Below, piece by piece: positions 13,064 to 26,800 of a stretch of DNA of 64,000 bases. The DNA is from Hirudinaria manillensis. Lineage: Eukaryota; Annelida; Clitellata; Hirudinida; Hirudinidae. Every line of letters begins with the position of its first letter. Position 1 is the first letter of the stretch. The notes under the pieces were generated by a model that did no database searches, was not told where the DNA came from, and saw nothing but the letters and a program-made list of their open reading frames with translations. Made by a program: the position numbers and the translations under genes. The DNA is taken from the NCBI GenBank assembly GCA_034509925.1, contig CM067534.1, forward strand, positions 4,648,501-4,712,500, read 5' to 3'.

Positions 13064-15450
13064 TTACAAGTGAAAATATTCGAGAATCTCAAACAAGTCG
13101 AATATATTCAAAATCCACACAATCAGAAAGATGAGAAGGCAGGCTCCCAGCAAAACCCACAGGACGCTATAGGAAGCTGCAATGCAAATGACAATGACAA
13201 TTTAACCAAGAACGAGAAACGGAATTTCCCAAAATTTCGTGCCTTCTGTTTCCATTTGATGAGCGACGATTTGATTGTCTGCCGAGATGCTGAACATGGT
13301 GAATTCGCTGCTTCCTTTCGACGTTTTGATGTTGGGAAGCGAGGGGGTGAATTCGAGTCCAGTGACGAAGATTTTGTGAGCAGATTGCACGTGATACAGG
13401 CGCTGGACACGAATTTATGCAGTCATAATTATGCTAATGAGCACGTTTATCTTCCATAAGAAACTATGACTGTTAAAACGATATAGTTTTCATGCTTAAA
13501 TGTCTATTTATATATATATTTTTTTTTATTTAATTTCCATTCTCACTAACCTGTAAACTGAAGGAGATATAAACAGAAACAGCGCCTGATATTGTTCCGA
13601 CTCCAAAGAACACACCATCATTACTGTGAAAAGGCAACATTATTCAAATTAACTTTCTTTAAAGTCTTTTAAGTATTTGATCTTTTGTAATATGGTTTGG
13701 CCAATAACAGTATGAAAGGATATAAATACATTGCAGTATAATAGAGATATAAGATATGATAAATAAGTACATAAGAATCTTATATATCATAACAAACGTA
13801 TGTAAGAACCTGACGGCCATTGCCGAGAGGATGTCGGATCCCGTGTTGACCAATTTTATACAGCGGAAGGATTCCCCATCCCACTTGCTGACAAAACTTG
13901 AAACCCTGTTCTTGTCTCTTGCAATGGGAATGTGAGTTGTGAGGATGCAATAAGCATTTTCCTTGTCTTTGATTCGAGCAAATCTGAGAATTCATTTACA
14001 ATCATCTCAAAAGTATTCGTTTGGGTCATGTAATTGTTCTAATAATCGCTATAATGAGACTCGTACACAAAAGTAACTGAAACTATTGTTCATCGGTGAG
14101 GAAAGACTAGAAAATCGCTCGGCAGAAACGATAAATTTTTTGTCGCACCTGCAACTTCTGAATCTGTGCGTCTTCAGATGTTCATTCACCCAAACGAGTT
14201 GGAGGTGCTTTGAGCCATCCTTCAATTTCCATAGCACGGCATGGCTGTCCTTTGAAACCGTGACAACCTGTATTAAATTATTGGAAATAAATTCAGGTGA
14301 AATTCTATTTACAAATTAAAAAATGAATAAAAAAACAACCTAAACTTTCAATATTAAATTAAAAAGCATTAAATCATATTTCAATATTTAAAAATTTATT
14401 CACTTAAAATGAAGAAAGAAATGTTAAAAATTCACTTTATTTTTAGTACAAATTGAAAGGATGAAGACAAAATGCATAAATTGTAAAAATCATAAAATAA
14501 ACAAGAACTCACATATTTGTTGTCAGGACTGCAATCCAAATCATCAATTTCATTGCTGTGTGATTGTACTTCATAGATGAGCGATAGAGAAGGAAACTGC
14601 AAACAATAAATATAAATACAATTTAAAAACATTATCCAAGCTTCAAAATATCAAAATATTGACAAGCAATTGAAAACCTCCCAGCATCTTAATGTTCCTT
14701 CTGCTCCTCCGGTGACGAAGCACTTGAGGTCTTGAGTAAATCGGACTACTTTCTGGAAGCCACCTTCTAGGGACTTGTCCGTGATTATTTCGTCGAGCGG
14801 CTCGATTTCAAAGCCGACCATCCTAGGAGCCATGTTGTGATTCGTGGAATTTGTAAAGTTGTTTTTTCTCTTTCTTACTCCTTCCACAACTTTTAACATA
14901 GCAACGGAATGTAAATTTAATCAATCATCTAAAAGATGTGAATTAAAATCATTTTTTAAATCTAAAAAGTCACCTTCTTTCTCAACCTTAGGAACCATGA
15001 CTTTATATCTGAGAATGTGAACAGAACAGCTGTCTTCCATACCAGTAGCCAAATAGAAACATTTGTCTTGAGAGGCCACATCACAATTCATGACAGCCCT
15101 TGATTTAGTTTGGTAATGGTTTACTTTATGCAAAGTGAGAGAACCTTCCTTGTATTTCAGTTCATAAATATCCTGGTATCAAATAAATGTGGCATATTAA
15201 TTGAGGCAAGTTTATTTCACTGGTAAATGCAGCGAACATCTGCTTCAAGCCGCTCCGGGTTGTCAATTTACAAAAAAAAAATGTCTGGAGAGCTCTAAAA
15301 ACAACAGATGGTCCTAACCATGGCGTTTGGAATGCCGGTTTTTGCCGACCCTCCTCCGCCGGCAACCAATAGATGCTTCTCTCCAATCATACGAGAACAG
15401 TACAATGGAAAATCCGATTTAGCAAGAGGAATAGTTCTTTTCCGTCCCAT
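13064..15450 (-). CDS. PREB: PREB/SEC12: ER membrane WD40 exchange factor for Sar1
   Basis: Guanine-nucleotide exchange factor that loads Sar1 with GTP at the ER to start COPII coat assembly. Nine exons in consistent phase: 15450-15319, 15172-14974, 14889-14678, 14596-14513, 14267-14149, 13983-13810, 13623-13551, 13402-13207, 13176-13064. The N-terminus MGRKRTIPLAKSDFPLYC followed by AGGGGSAKTGIPNA matches the PREB start, including the Gly-rich loop. Later blades contain FVTGGAEGTLRCWE, DSHAVLWK and GVGTISGAVSVYISFSLQ, the last very close to vertebrate PREB. The C-terminus is a single hydrophobic segment (from about SVLWVLLGACLLIF) followed by a short lumenal tail, as expected for a type II ER membrane protein. 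That anchor is in frame only if a 30-base intron (13206-13177) is removed. The ATG at 15450 fits the family start. Confidence 0.93.
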
Positions 15451-16957
15451 GTTTACAGCTACACAGAACGAAGTTACAACGGAGAAATATAAATAAGAGC
15501 AAACCTCTAAGTAGTGACGTTGGTCATTTTTAAAAGTTTCGAATTTAATGTAATTACATGCATGGAAAAGTTACACAATGACGATAGCAACATTTGTTGT
15601 GCACAATAATATTTGAATATTAGTATTAATACTTTTAAGCTAACACCGTCTTTTTATCAATATCATAGCGATTGTAGAAAATAATATATTGTTCCAAATG
15701 TTCTAAACAATTTAGTTATTACCTCTATAAATGACTATCTAGAACTTATGAGTTTTGTGAGTAATTAATTAAATGCTTATTAGCTGACTTGGTTAGGTGA
15801 GAATATTTTAATTTTTTTCTGTGGAAATTGATTACAAAATGTGAAAATATAGATAAACGTGGGATCACGGTCCCTTTTCCTGACCCGGAGCCGCAACACT
15901 TTTGTAATATATTGTCATTATTTATAATTACCATGCATTCGAGGTTCCACCCTTAGTATTATAATAATGACTACTATAAGCAGCAATTTGTACCGCATTA
16001 CTTACGCAGTAACTTTTATAAAATATTTATATATGAGATATATATTAAATATTTGAATGAATGTTAAACTACTTTTATTGTAAGGGGAAGTTCAACTCAA
16101 ACATCAAAATCAGTAGAATGAAAGCCGAAGTCTGGCTGTCGAAAAGGCTGGTCTTTCATGAAATGCTGATGTTATGCTGAATCAATGATAAATATTTATT
16201 TTAGACGTACTGAAAAAAGTACTGATTTACAGATAATTATTACGGCGCTTTTAACTATTAATTAACTAATGTAATTAGCATTTAGGTAATAATAAAGACG
16301 AAATAACAACCACGCACATCACTTTTTGGTGCAAAAACGTAGCTCCTCCCTCATTAATAATATGCGTAAATCCTAGCCGAATGTTCTCAGCGATTTCCAT
16401 GCAACGGAGCGGAAAAACAGTGACTTAGGACCTCTAAGTCATTTGTTATTTGTCTGCAAACTGCCTCAGAATTTTCGGCATTTCAGGTTTTTCCAGAAAC
16501 AAACCCTAGTACAACTTGACAATATCAGACCTGATGATTTGTCCTGCTTTATAGCCTTTGGCTTTGTATTTCTAACGTTAAATGGGTATTCACCAAAAAC
16601 AAGAATATATTTAATTTACACTTAAATTTTTGTTGAGAATCTCACGAGATATTTCAGGATATATAGTTTAGTATATTTCAAAGTTTAATTGGCATTGTCA
16701 ATTTAATTATCCTTAAATAAAACAAGTACATTGTTTAACCATCAACTAAGTTGCGTTAATTAGAGTCTATCTTTTTTATTGAATTGTGGATATTATTAGC
16801 TGAAGTGTGATCATAATTATGTATGAAAGGCGTGGCTACAAGGCTTCGTTTCATCATATGATTTGAAATTGTAAATACGGGAGTGTTTTTCTGCGACTGT
16901 GCTTGGATACAGGACTTGTTTTGGGGTCTTGTGTTTTCCTTAGGAGGTTCAATTAAG
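15451..16957. other. Divergent spacer between PREB and FAXDC2
   Basis: 1.5 kb between two genes facing away from each other, so it carries both promoters. A likely splice acceptor (TTTTCCTTAG) just before the FAXDC2 start near 16942 suggests a 5' UTR exon of FAXDC2 somewhere in this spacer. AT-rich, with no coding signal. Confidence 0.5.
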
Positions 16958-18361
16958 ATGGAAGACATATCGGAAATGACTCCACCCGATTTGAAATTGA
17001 TGGTGAAGAAGAGCTTTATCGATAAAGTAAAACAACTTTGGGAATCCATCAGGATAAGTGTTTTCGTAATTGGAACTGCTCTTATTATTTTCGTAGCTGC
17101 AAGGAATTCCATAACATGGTAAAGCATGGGGTTTCCAAGAAGTTTAAAGGCGCGATCACAATTTTTGATTTCATACTTCCAGGTATCTGCAAAGATTTTG
17201 GGGAGCATCTGGGGATTATTGGCAAAGTAAATGGGAGCCAATATATGACTTCTTTGGCGGGAACGATATGCTTCTTGGATTTACAGGTTTTTTTAATCAT
17301 TTGAATGTTTATATGCATTAATCTTGAATGAATACTTAATTTTGCATTCAGGAATATTGGTAATTTCAAATGGAACATTTTGTATTGTAAATCTCTGCTT
17401 TGCTTATCTGGATTTAACTGGGCAGCCAGCATGCCTATTAAAATATAAAATCCAGCAGGACAAAAATGTTCCAGTATGTTGTTTCATGAAGTCTTTGATC
17501 GACAGCAGTAATCATTTCTTATTTGATTCAAATATAACTATTTTAAAGGTTGATATTGCTAAGCTGAAGAAGGCAGTTTTGCAAGTGGTCTTCAACCAGT
17601 TTGTTTTGGGTGTTCCCTTCATGTATGTTACATTCCTTATCATGCAATGGAGAGGATGCAGTTTTGGAAGAGAGTTACCTACTTTTCATTGGGTCGCAGT
17701 CGAAATGACGGCTTTTGTGCTCGTGGAAGAAATTTTGTTCTATTACAGTCATAGGTTGAGATTATTTTCCAGCAATTATGAATGAAATCATGTGGTCACG
17801 TTATGTGCAAACAATTGCTCTGCAGGCTTTTCCACTACTCAATTTTTTATCGGTATGTCCACAAGATGCACCACGAATGGACGGCTCCAGTGGGTGTTAC
17901 CTCCATCTATGCCCACCCTATAGAGCACATTTTTGCTAATATGTTGCCAATTGTCATGGGTCCTATCTTAATGCAATCCCACATTGCAACATCCATCATG
18001 TGGTTCACTGTTGCTCTCGTATCTACCTCCATATCTCACTGCGGTTACCACCTACCGTTTCTCCCTTCACCAGAGGCTCATGACTTCCACCATCTCAAGT
18101 TGGCTGCATTTTTTGATTCATATTATTCGAGTATCATGAATTGGAAATTTTTTTAGATTTGTGAACAACTACGGCATGCTCGGAGTTCTGGATAGATTGC
18201 ACGGAACGGACAGATTGTTCAGGGCATCGAGAGCTTACGAACGCCATATCATGTTGCTCGGATTCGTTCCTTTGTCTCAGCAGTTCCCTGATGATTCCAA
18301 GAAGGACAAGTCGAAATGTCATCTGGGGAAGGAGAAGGAACCGGCAAACAGTGTTTTCTAA
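16958..18361 (+). CDS. FAXDC2: FAXDC2-type fatty acid hydroxylase domain protein
   Basis: Multi-pass ER membrane enzyme of the sterol desaturase/fatty acid hydroxylase superfamily, which uses a di-iron centre held by His boxes. Six exons: 16958-17118, 17183-17286, 17352-17473, 17549-17754, 17826-18098, 18157-18361, giving 356 residues (human about 330). All three His motifs are present: HRLFH after FYYS, HKMHH before EWTAP, and HDFHH before LKF. Diagnostic stretches are LQRFWGASGDYWQSKWE, RELPTFHW and SHCGYHLPFLPSPEAHD. Hydrophobic segments lie near residues 30-50, 90-110, 160-180 and 250-275. The start at 16958 follows a probable acceptor; an in-frame ATG at 16883 would add 25 residues and is less likely. 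Its substrate is not shown by the sequence. Confidence 0.95.
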
Positions 18362-18576
18362 ATCCTAGTTTTCACTCTGTGTTGGGTCGCAACTGTGATT
18401 TTTCTTACAGTTTTGCAATAAAATCATTCGTCTCTTTGATTTCTTCAGTAGGTATTAGGACATGTTCTTATATTGTTTCAGATTTCGTAGGTGATCAGCT
18501 CTTTGCCCTGGCAAAGTTATTAGATGGAGTACTGATCAAAACTCGTTTTTACTACTAAATGTTTGTGATGCTGTGA

Positions 18577-18582
18577 AATAAA
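18577..18582 (+). terminator. Polyadenylation signal of FAXDC2
   Basis: AATAAA on the plus strand 216 bases after the FAXDC2 stop codon, the first good match downstream. Confidence 0.6.
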
Positions 18583-20853
18583 AGATTATGGTGTTGTATA
18601 TGCTTGACTTATAACATTCATCTTAAATAGTTTTTGTTGACGTGCAGATAATTGTAGCTTTCGGTGAAGAGAAGTTTATAGAATCTGAGTATAAGGTCAA
18701 GATGAAGCACACCTGGTTTGATTGTAAGAACCGTGTCGTAGTTCGAATGTGTCACTAATGAGGTTGTTGCGCAATCAGATCATTGAAACTACGTTCTAGT
18801 TGGTGTATGTCGTTACTAGGAACAATAAGTTCGTTTGAAAGAGATGTTACTGACAAAGTCATTAACGGGTCGCAAACAAATCTAAAGTCAAAAACTGAGA
18901 ACGTGTTTTGCAGCACGCGCCAGCACTTAAAAAGTAATTGATGACATTAAATTAATGGTCTACAGTTAAAGGAAATCGACATGGTCTGTTATCAGGGACA
19001 GTTCGATAAATCATAAAATAATAATTGACTTTTACAACAAACTAAAGTCGTGGACTTCAAATGAATGTTTTGTAGTGATTAGCTGATCCCTCTATTATGA
19101 CTTAATCGTTGACGTTCGAAGTTAGAAATTGTCAAAAGATGTCAGCACCAGTCAATGACATGCCAGCCTATGTCATCCAAACTTTCAATTTCTCCACTAT
19201 CTTTAACAGGTTCTCAAAACATTTCTGCAGCTACTAAAATTAGAGCGCAATACTCGTTAATCTTTCTCTGAATTTCTTTCGCTCTATCGACTTACGAGAC
19301 ATGCGTAGTAGTTATTACGTATTTTACGTTGAATTTTGAACCTAGTTCACGAAAAAACGAAAAAGAGACTTTCAGCAGTTCAATGACCACAGCTAACAGA
19401 GAAATGCCACGGGTCTTCACTAATGACAGACGTTGATCGTCAAATGGATTGAAGCATCGTGTTCAGGAAGTAAACATACCAGCCGCAGTTACCGCAGGTC
19501 TTACTTAATTTACAATTGTCTCGTGATTGACGAAATAAAGCAAATTACAAAAATACAGAATATATGATATTTTCGATACATAACCGATATTTATTTTTAG
19601 CAAGAAAATTTAATGAATATATTCTTTGACCCGGGATGCCAACTAGAGGACTTTATTTGTGGCGTACCATTTGCCTAATGGGTGGAAGCGATAGACATGG
19701 ATGAGGGTAAACGAGGACACTGATGAGATGAATGAAACTACCATTTAAGGTGGATTGTTAGGTGCGAGAAACTCCTTTTCGGAGCTTATCCTCATTGGAG
19801 GTCCACATATTAAAATGTTTTGACCTATGGAAACTCCCTACACTTTCCAGACACTGACAGGGACACCCAGCTGATCATCGAATACTGGAACTCCCCACAA
19901 TTTTGGATCGTGGTATGTTTAACATATACTAAATACATATTTTTGGTGTGTCTAACGGGCACATACAAACACTTGTGACATAATAGAGCAGCAATATAAT
20001 AATAATAATTTCACTTACAGATCTGGCAATAGTTGGCAATCAAGTGGTCTGAGTTACAAGTGAAGAATTTGAGTCATCAAAAATTGTTCACAAAATGTGT
20101 TTTTGATTAGTAAGTAAATATGTAAATCCACATTTTTTTCTTTATTATGTCAACGTGTCTTCCTTTTGTTGGCATCGTTTGGGATACAAACAGGTCATTG
20201 GGTGCCAACCAAACATCACGGACTAATTTATAGTCTAGTATAGTTTGAATGACACTTTATGTAAACAGCTATAAAATGGTAGCTGGACTGGTCTGAGATT
20301 ATCATTTAATCTGATATAATCAAAACAGCTCATAGAAAAGTTTAAATGCTTTATATTTTGACCCCTTTCCAAGTGCTTTTTTTGTGTTACAGACTGAATT
20401 TCTTTTAAGAATAAATAATAAATGTTTCATTGAGAATGTTGAATCTGCTCTTCAGATGTTATGCTTGGTCGTTGTCCTGAATTTGCCATAGTTCAACAGT
20501 CTAACGTCTGTCTATTTGAACCACAATAACAATGTAATGTAATGTAATTTGAACAAAAATATCATGAATGTATATTACATGATATATCAGCCAGGCTTGT
20601 CTAAAACTATTTCAAAGCAACAAAAACAATACATTATTTTAAAAACGTTTCGACCGCATTTTGAAACACCATGCCTCAACTGGATGAACGAACATCAAAA
20701 AATGGCTCAACATTTTAAAATAAAACAACAACATCATCATCAACAGTGTCATCATCATCATCATCAACAACAGTATCATCATCATCAGCAGCAGCAGCAT
20801 TAGCAATAATAAATACCAATCCGTGATTGTTCGTCTCAAAGAATTCACTTTTC
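18583..20853. other. Convergent spacer between FAXDC2 and BPTF
   Basis: 2.3 kb between two genes whose 3' ends face each other. I find no conserved coding sequence. A His/Gln-rich open frame at 20549-20803 comes from CAT/CAA/CAG microsatellite sequence (about 20725-20800) and is not supported as a gene. Small AT-rich runs occur near 19990-20010 and 20525-20550. Confidence 0.6.
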
Positions 20854-23800
20854 TCAGAGCTTTTTCCTAAGTTTTATGAGTTTTGACAGGAACATGCTTT
20901 GAAGCCTGTTAGCGTTTTTGTAATCGATCGACTGCTTGAGACTGTAGTATCGGAGGTCACTAAAGAACCCTTCAAAATCTTCAACGAATTCTTCTATTGT
21001 TTTGTAGCTCCTTATCAATAGCTTCTCCTCAATGAAATTGAAACCTGGCATTAAATGGATTTAATATATTAATTAGTAATTAATTAATTAATTACGATTA
21101 ATGACAAAGATGGTGTGGCAAATTATAGTTTGAGTTTTTCAGACCTCTCTTGTTCTTTTGAATAGAATCGTCAAGAAATGCTTGTGAAATTGGGAGATCC
21201 TTAATTGAAATTAGAAGTTTATTATTAAAAATTAGAAGTTTATTATTACTAGAGGAGTGTGCTCAAGAAATCATTTGCAAGCTCCCTCTGCTCAATAAAA
21301 CTGACCTTTAGTTCACTGAGAAGTTGAAGAAGTTTAAACGTTTGTTCCTCTTTCATGAAAGGTTCTTCTGCTTTCAAGCACCTGGACTTGCAGGTCGGAC
21401 ACTTGAACGATTCCAACTTCTGAGCCTCGGTGGCCAAAATTCCGACGCATTCTCCGTGAAACCAACCGAAGCACTCGTCGCAGCCGATGTAAAACCTGAA
21501 CGAACGAAAGAACGGATGGATGAGTAAAGCCCGTAGAAGGAATGGACGAACGAAAGAATAAAGCTAAAAAAACAATGTCTTTCTGTTGGCATCATTTCCA
21601 AAAGCTCAAATCTATCGAAACAATGTAAAAAAAACAAAGAATCCCGTCCAAAGTGCAAGCACTGGGTTTACTTTGTTTCATCGTAAGGAGTCCTGCAGAG
21701 GCAGTGCAACTGGTTGGACGGTTGTTTTCGGCACAACTCGCAAATGTATTTGTCCCGTTGGGCTGCCTGTTCGGGTGTGAGCCCAACGCATCCACCGTGG
21801 TACCAACCTCCGCAGTTGTTGCAACCGACATAAAATCTAAAATTCAAAAGTGTCACACACGCTTCTCACAGCAGATTGTATCACTTGCTTGTCAACATAG
21901 ACATAGACAATGAATTCCACGTAGAAGTATAGACAGGTGACATGCATGTAAATTGTACAGACTTGTGTTAGTGGTCTCAAGGACCCTTCAGTTTGATGTT
22001 TTAAATAAATAAATAAATATATAAATAAATATATTATATAAAATGCTTTATATCTTCTTTTTAAAAGACATAGTGACATGCACAACAGCCTTACTTGGTG
22101 TTGTCGTATGGAGTCCTGCACAGACAATGCAGCTTCGCGTCGTCTTCTTTGTTGCTGTCGTCTGATCTTGGAGGCTTTTCGGACCTCGGTAATTTCTTAG
22201 ATGCGGAACTGAAATCGTCGCAAGAGTTAAGTAATTCGTTAAATGATTAATTAATTAATTGAGTATTGATTAAAGTAACAAGCAAAGGACATATGATCTC
22301 ATCATTTATGCTGCAAACGAATTTTAAAGCTTCCACTCACTGAGGATCTCCGCTGGAGTTTCTTTTTCTCTTCCTATTTTTTGATGACGACTCGTTGACG
22401 ACAACGTCGCAGTCGTCGACGTTTTCTGCGACGCAGTTTCCGACTTTCGGAGAGTCGAACATGTTCATTCTCCTCGGGACGACGTTCGTCGGAGAAAATT
22501 GGCCGACGGTGATGGTCGTCCGTTGCGGCGGATCCTTTGTAGGAGTCGGATGACTAGGCTGGCACGAGATCGTGGATATGTTTTCAGGGGATTTTGCTAG
22601 CTTTCTCGGAGGTTCTGGAGAGACTTGTAACTTCGTCTGCCTCGCTTTGTCCCTGTCTTGGGAGATCTGAGGAGAACCATCTACCAGACTTGCACCTTTG
22701 TTCGAATCCGTAGATTTTGAGGGAGCGGATGCACCGTTTGTGACAGATTGCGATAGGGTATCAAAATCCTTGGAATCCTTGTGATGAAAAGAGAAATCAG
22801 ATATCGTGATCTTCTTTTGAAACACGTTCTTCAGGCCTGCCAAGATTTTTGTCGTGGTCTCGCTCACTTCCGTCTGAACGCTTTGGCCTTCCACCTCTTT
22901 CGGAATCAATTCCTTGTTCTCCGAATCCGATCTCTGAATGTCCGTTTGTTTCGCGATTTGATCACCAAGACTTGCATCTTGTTCGGGGGTGGTTTCAGAA
23001 ACCGTGCCATGATCTCGAGGAGAAGCGGGTTGGATTTTAGCAGAATCTTTGGGTGCTTGTCTGTTTGTTTGAGGAGATTTTTTTGACGGTTGCGTAGGAG
23101 AAACAATTATTTTGATTTTCCCTCCAGGAAGATGAACTGCTTCTTGACCTGTGGATAGTCAGCAATTGATTAGAAGTCATCCATGATGACTCATTAGGAC
23201 AAAATAATAATTATATATAATAATAATAAAATAATTATGTTTCATTTATGTTGTATCATCAAACCATGTTAAGTGCATGCATGTAATGGCATCCGAAACC
23301 AAATTTTGTGACAGCATGCAGAGATTCCAGATGAATAATTAGAACAACTCATTATAATAATTTATTCGCCACCTTCTTTCAGACCTAGAACCTCAAGTTT
23401 CCCGTCTGGACTCTTGACTACGCTGATGTGCTTCAGAAGTTCATTCATGCAGAGGCCTGATTTTGAACTGGCTGCAAGCAGGCGGACGTGATCAATTGAA
23501 TAATTGTGGTGAGTGAAGGCATTAATTAATAATTAATTAATTATATTAATTCATAATTAATAATATTAATTCATAATTAATTCAGACAATGCAAAAATCA
23601 GGGATGTTTATCTCCACTGAGAAGTTGTTGTTAATATTTGCAAGGTGATTCGTCAAAGAAGATGGCCAAAGAAATTCTTCAATTCTTATGCGAACTTACT
23701 CGATCCGTCACGAGCTTGGAGGACTTTGATCGGAAGTTCTTTGGTCTGAGGAGAGGGGACGCTCTGTTGTTTACAAAACAAATTTTGTGAATGATTAATT

Positions 23801-26800
23801 AATTAATTAAATAAATAAATCATTAAAATTAATCATAAACGAATGAAGTACCGATCAACATTCTCTGCCGAGCTAATTAAACATCACAAATTATCAAAAT
23901 TAATCAGTTTAAAGAACTGACCGAAGGAGAGTTGGCTGCAGATTCAAATCTATTCTGCCTCATTTCCATTCTCTTCTTCTTCAGTTCATCTTCGATGGAA
24001 ACTTTAATCGTCGGGGTGCTGTTAGGAACGGAGCACGGAGCAGGTCTTGCTTTGGAATTGTTGGGAGTTTTGGGTGTGGAAAGCGAGGGAAGCTGGGTGA
24101 CTGGATTGGTGGGTGTTTGAGGCCTGGAAGAGGACTTGACGAGCGACGGGGTTGATGACGATACTCGTACGACCTTCTTGTCTTGAACAGTTGTCTTTTC
24201 TTCTGTTCGTTTCTCATGGCTTCATGTTGAAAATAAAAGAAAACCATTGAGGCTGTGATATTAAATGCGACAATAAATTTAATAATGATTATTATTTAAT
24301 AACTAATACAACTTACACATCAGCAAAGTACTTGATCTGCCAAAGTTCCATATCATCCTCAGAGATGAATTCCTCTGTCACGACTGGTTCTAAAACTCTC
24401 CTCTCCCTTAAACCAGTCCTTTGAGTGGTCCGTTCTTTAGTTGAAGTAACAAATTATTTGCTATTGACTCGATATATACCCGTGCATTTGTATACAAAAT
24501 GATACTGACAATTGAATGAAAGTCTAAGCCATAAGAACTTTCAAGCATCATATTTGCACTTTAAATTACAATAAATAAATTCACCTCCATTGCTTGGGGG
24601 AAGGGGTTGGCCGGACTCCTTGGGCGTGACCTTTTTGCGGACGAGGTACTTTACTTTGTAGCTGACGGGATCGAAGTCGGAAGCAAAGGTACGCTTGTCG
24701 AGCATCTCGTACGTGGTGATGTCGTCCGTGCCGTGTTCCGCTCCGTCGACGGCCAGGATGCCGTCCGACGGATAGGGGGAGTGCACGTCGTCCCAGCGGA
24801 TGCAGGCGTGGAGGACTTTCAGCTGGAGGGCCAAGTAACTCAGATTGGAAGCCATCCTCGTCCTAAATCTCCAGGAAGTCTGGAAGTTCGGTCGGGGGCA
24901 GCCGACGAACCTCGACGATCCGGGACAGACGGACCTCAGGGCCCGGGCCACGAGCGGGCAAAAGCTTCCCGAGGAGGAATAATTGAAACCTGGAACTTCC
25001 GCGACTCCGCCCCTTCGAGCCAACCTTCGCAGTTTCTCTCCGTCGAGGACAAATATGTTGGTCCTGCTCTTCTGCTTCTTCACCTCGAAGTAATGGGCCA
25101 TCGGCAGACCTCCGTTGATGTTTTTGCTGCTCTTGGATGGAGAAAGTTTCTTCAACGAGACACGAAGTTTCGTGGAGTGGACGATGCTCGTGAAGTGTTC
25201 GAGATCCGTGCGGTCGTTTGTGGTACCCTTGTCGGGCGAGTTCTTCATCTCCAGGAGAAGTGCTTCTAATCTTTTTATGATTGAATCTAAACTTTGGAAA
25301 GCATCTTTCTCTGTGGATTGCTTAGATTTCTTAGTGACTGCATTAAGTGGTTCAACTGGAATCGACTTGCCTTGGTTGTCATCAGTTTTTATATCTGTCA
25401 TGTTGGCATTGTCAGTCTTAACATCCACGTTGTGGTTGTTGTTTACCAAGGAAGGAGCAGTTAATGTTTCATCAACCTTTGAATCCACCTCCATCATCAT
25501 TTCTTGTATGTCTTTAATCAACTTCTCAACATGTTCTTTATGTTGAAGTCTCCTTTTAAGCAAACCATTCAAATATTTCACAGATGGAGTTGCTTCTGCC
25601 AATGGAGTTTTCGAGTTGAGCCACTGCTCCACGTCAAAAGCTGGAACGTCTCCGAGAGTGGCATTTTCATCAGGGGTTCCGTTTGAAGAAGGAATTTTTC
25701 CGCACGGGATTTGGTGCAAAAGGTGATTCGTCCTCCTTTTCTTTGACACTCTTACTGGGGACACCCAGTACCAAGAATGCAACCCTGACAGACGATATTC
25801 CTCACCTCTTTGTCTCCATATCTTTGCAAGAAGTAACTTATTATTATTATTATTAATAGACTGCAAATGAATGCATTATTATGATCTTGCAGTGCTGATT
25901 GCAATGATAATTTTCAAATCTCTCACCACGTGATGTACACCAAGAGAGTACTTGACCCCTTCAGGATTCCAGCTGAGTTCCTCCTTCAACGAACTCCGAA
26001 CCTCTTTCTCTCTCTTCTTCCCTTCCTCCAATTCAACTGCTGTCATTCTGTGCAAAGTGGAGTGCCCTGGAAAAGATCTTCAAATATAAAAACCTTACAA
26101 CTTAATTCAAACAAAACAATTCATAATATCAATGCCTAATATTAACAATGTTATAATAAATAATGACAGTTTACGAATAATGACAAAATAGTTTCCAAAG
26201 TCAAGTTCGTAGGGGTTAACCTAAGGCCTGGTGCCAGACGTTATTGAACACCATTGGTCTTATGCACGCTTCAAAGATCATGAGGACGAGACTGAACTCT
26301 CTGGCGGTTGTGCACTTTGAGATGGCTTTCAACCATTTGGAACAATGCAGTGACCAATTGACGTGCATGAATGACCTGCAAAAGGTGATTGATTGTAAAC
26401 ATTTATTTCTGCCTCTTTCTGTCATCCGTTCAGGTGATAATGATAAAGTAGTTGTTGTAGTTGTTTTATATAGTGTATAAGTTTAATACAAACAACAAAT
26501 ATTGTTATTATTATTATTATTATTAATGCAAATGCAGGAATAACAATTACAAATTGTTAAAAATAATTAAAACGCCACAAATAGAAACTACAGAATCGAC
26601 TTTGGATTCCGAATAAACTGACTTTGGAATGCTCTCCTGGAGGTTGACGATAGTCCTTCTGAGAATCTCGAGCATCGTTTCGTGTCCTCCGTTTGCTCCG
26701 TGCTTCCCGACGTTTTTCCCGCAGATCCAGTTGAACTCTGCGGCCGGGGTCAGACTGAACTTGTACGAAAGGTGACGTTTCTTTTCCCTCTCCTCGAACT

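Noticed and set aside
20549-20803. His/Gln-rich frame near the BPTF 3' end
   Set aside because: The C-terminal half is CAT/CAA/CAG microsatellite; the rest has no recognisable similarity.
24607-25546. Long plus-strand frames (220 and 143 codons) inside BPTF
   Set aside because: They are antisense shadows of the large BPTF coding exon, which matches conserved BPTF blocks on the minus strand.
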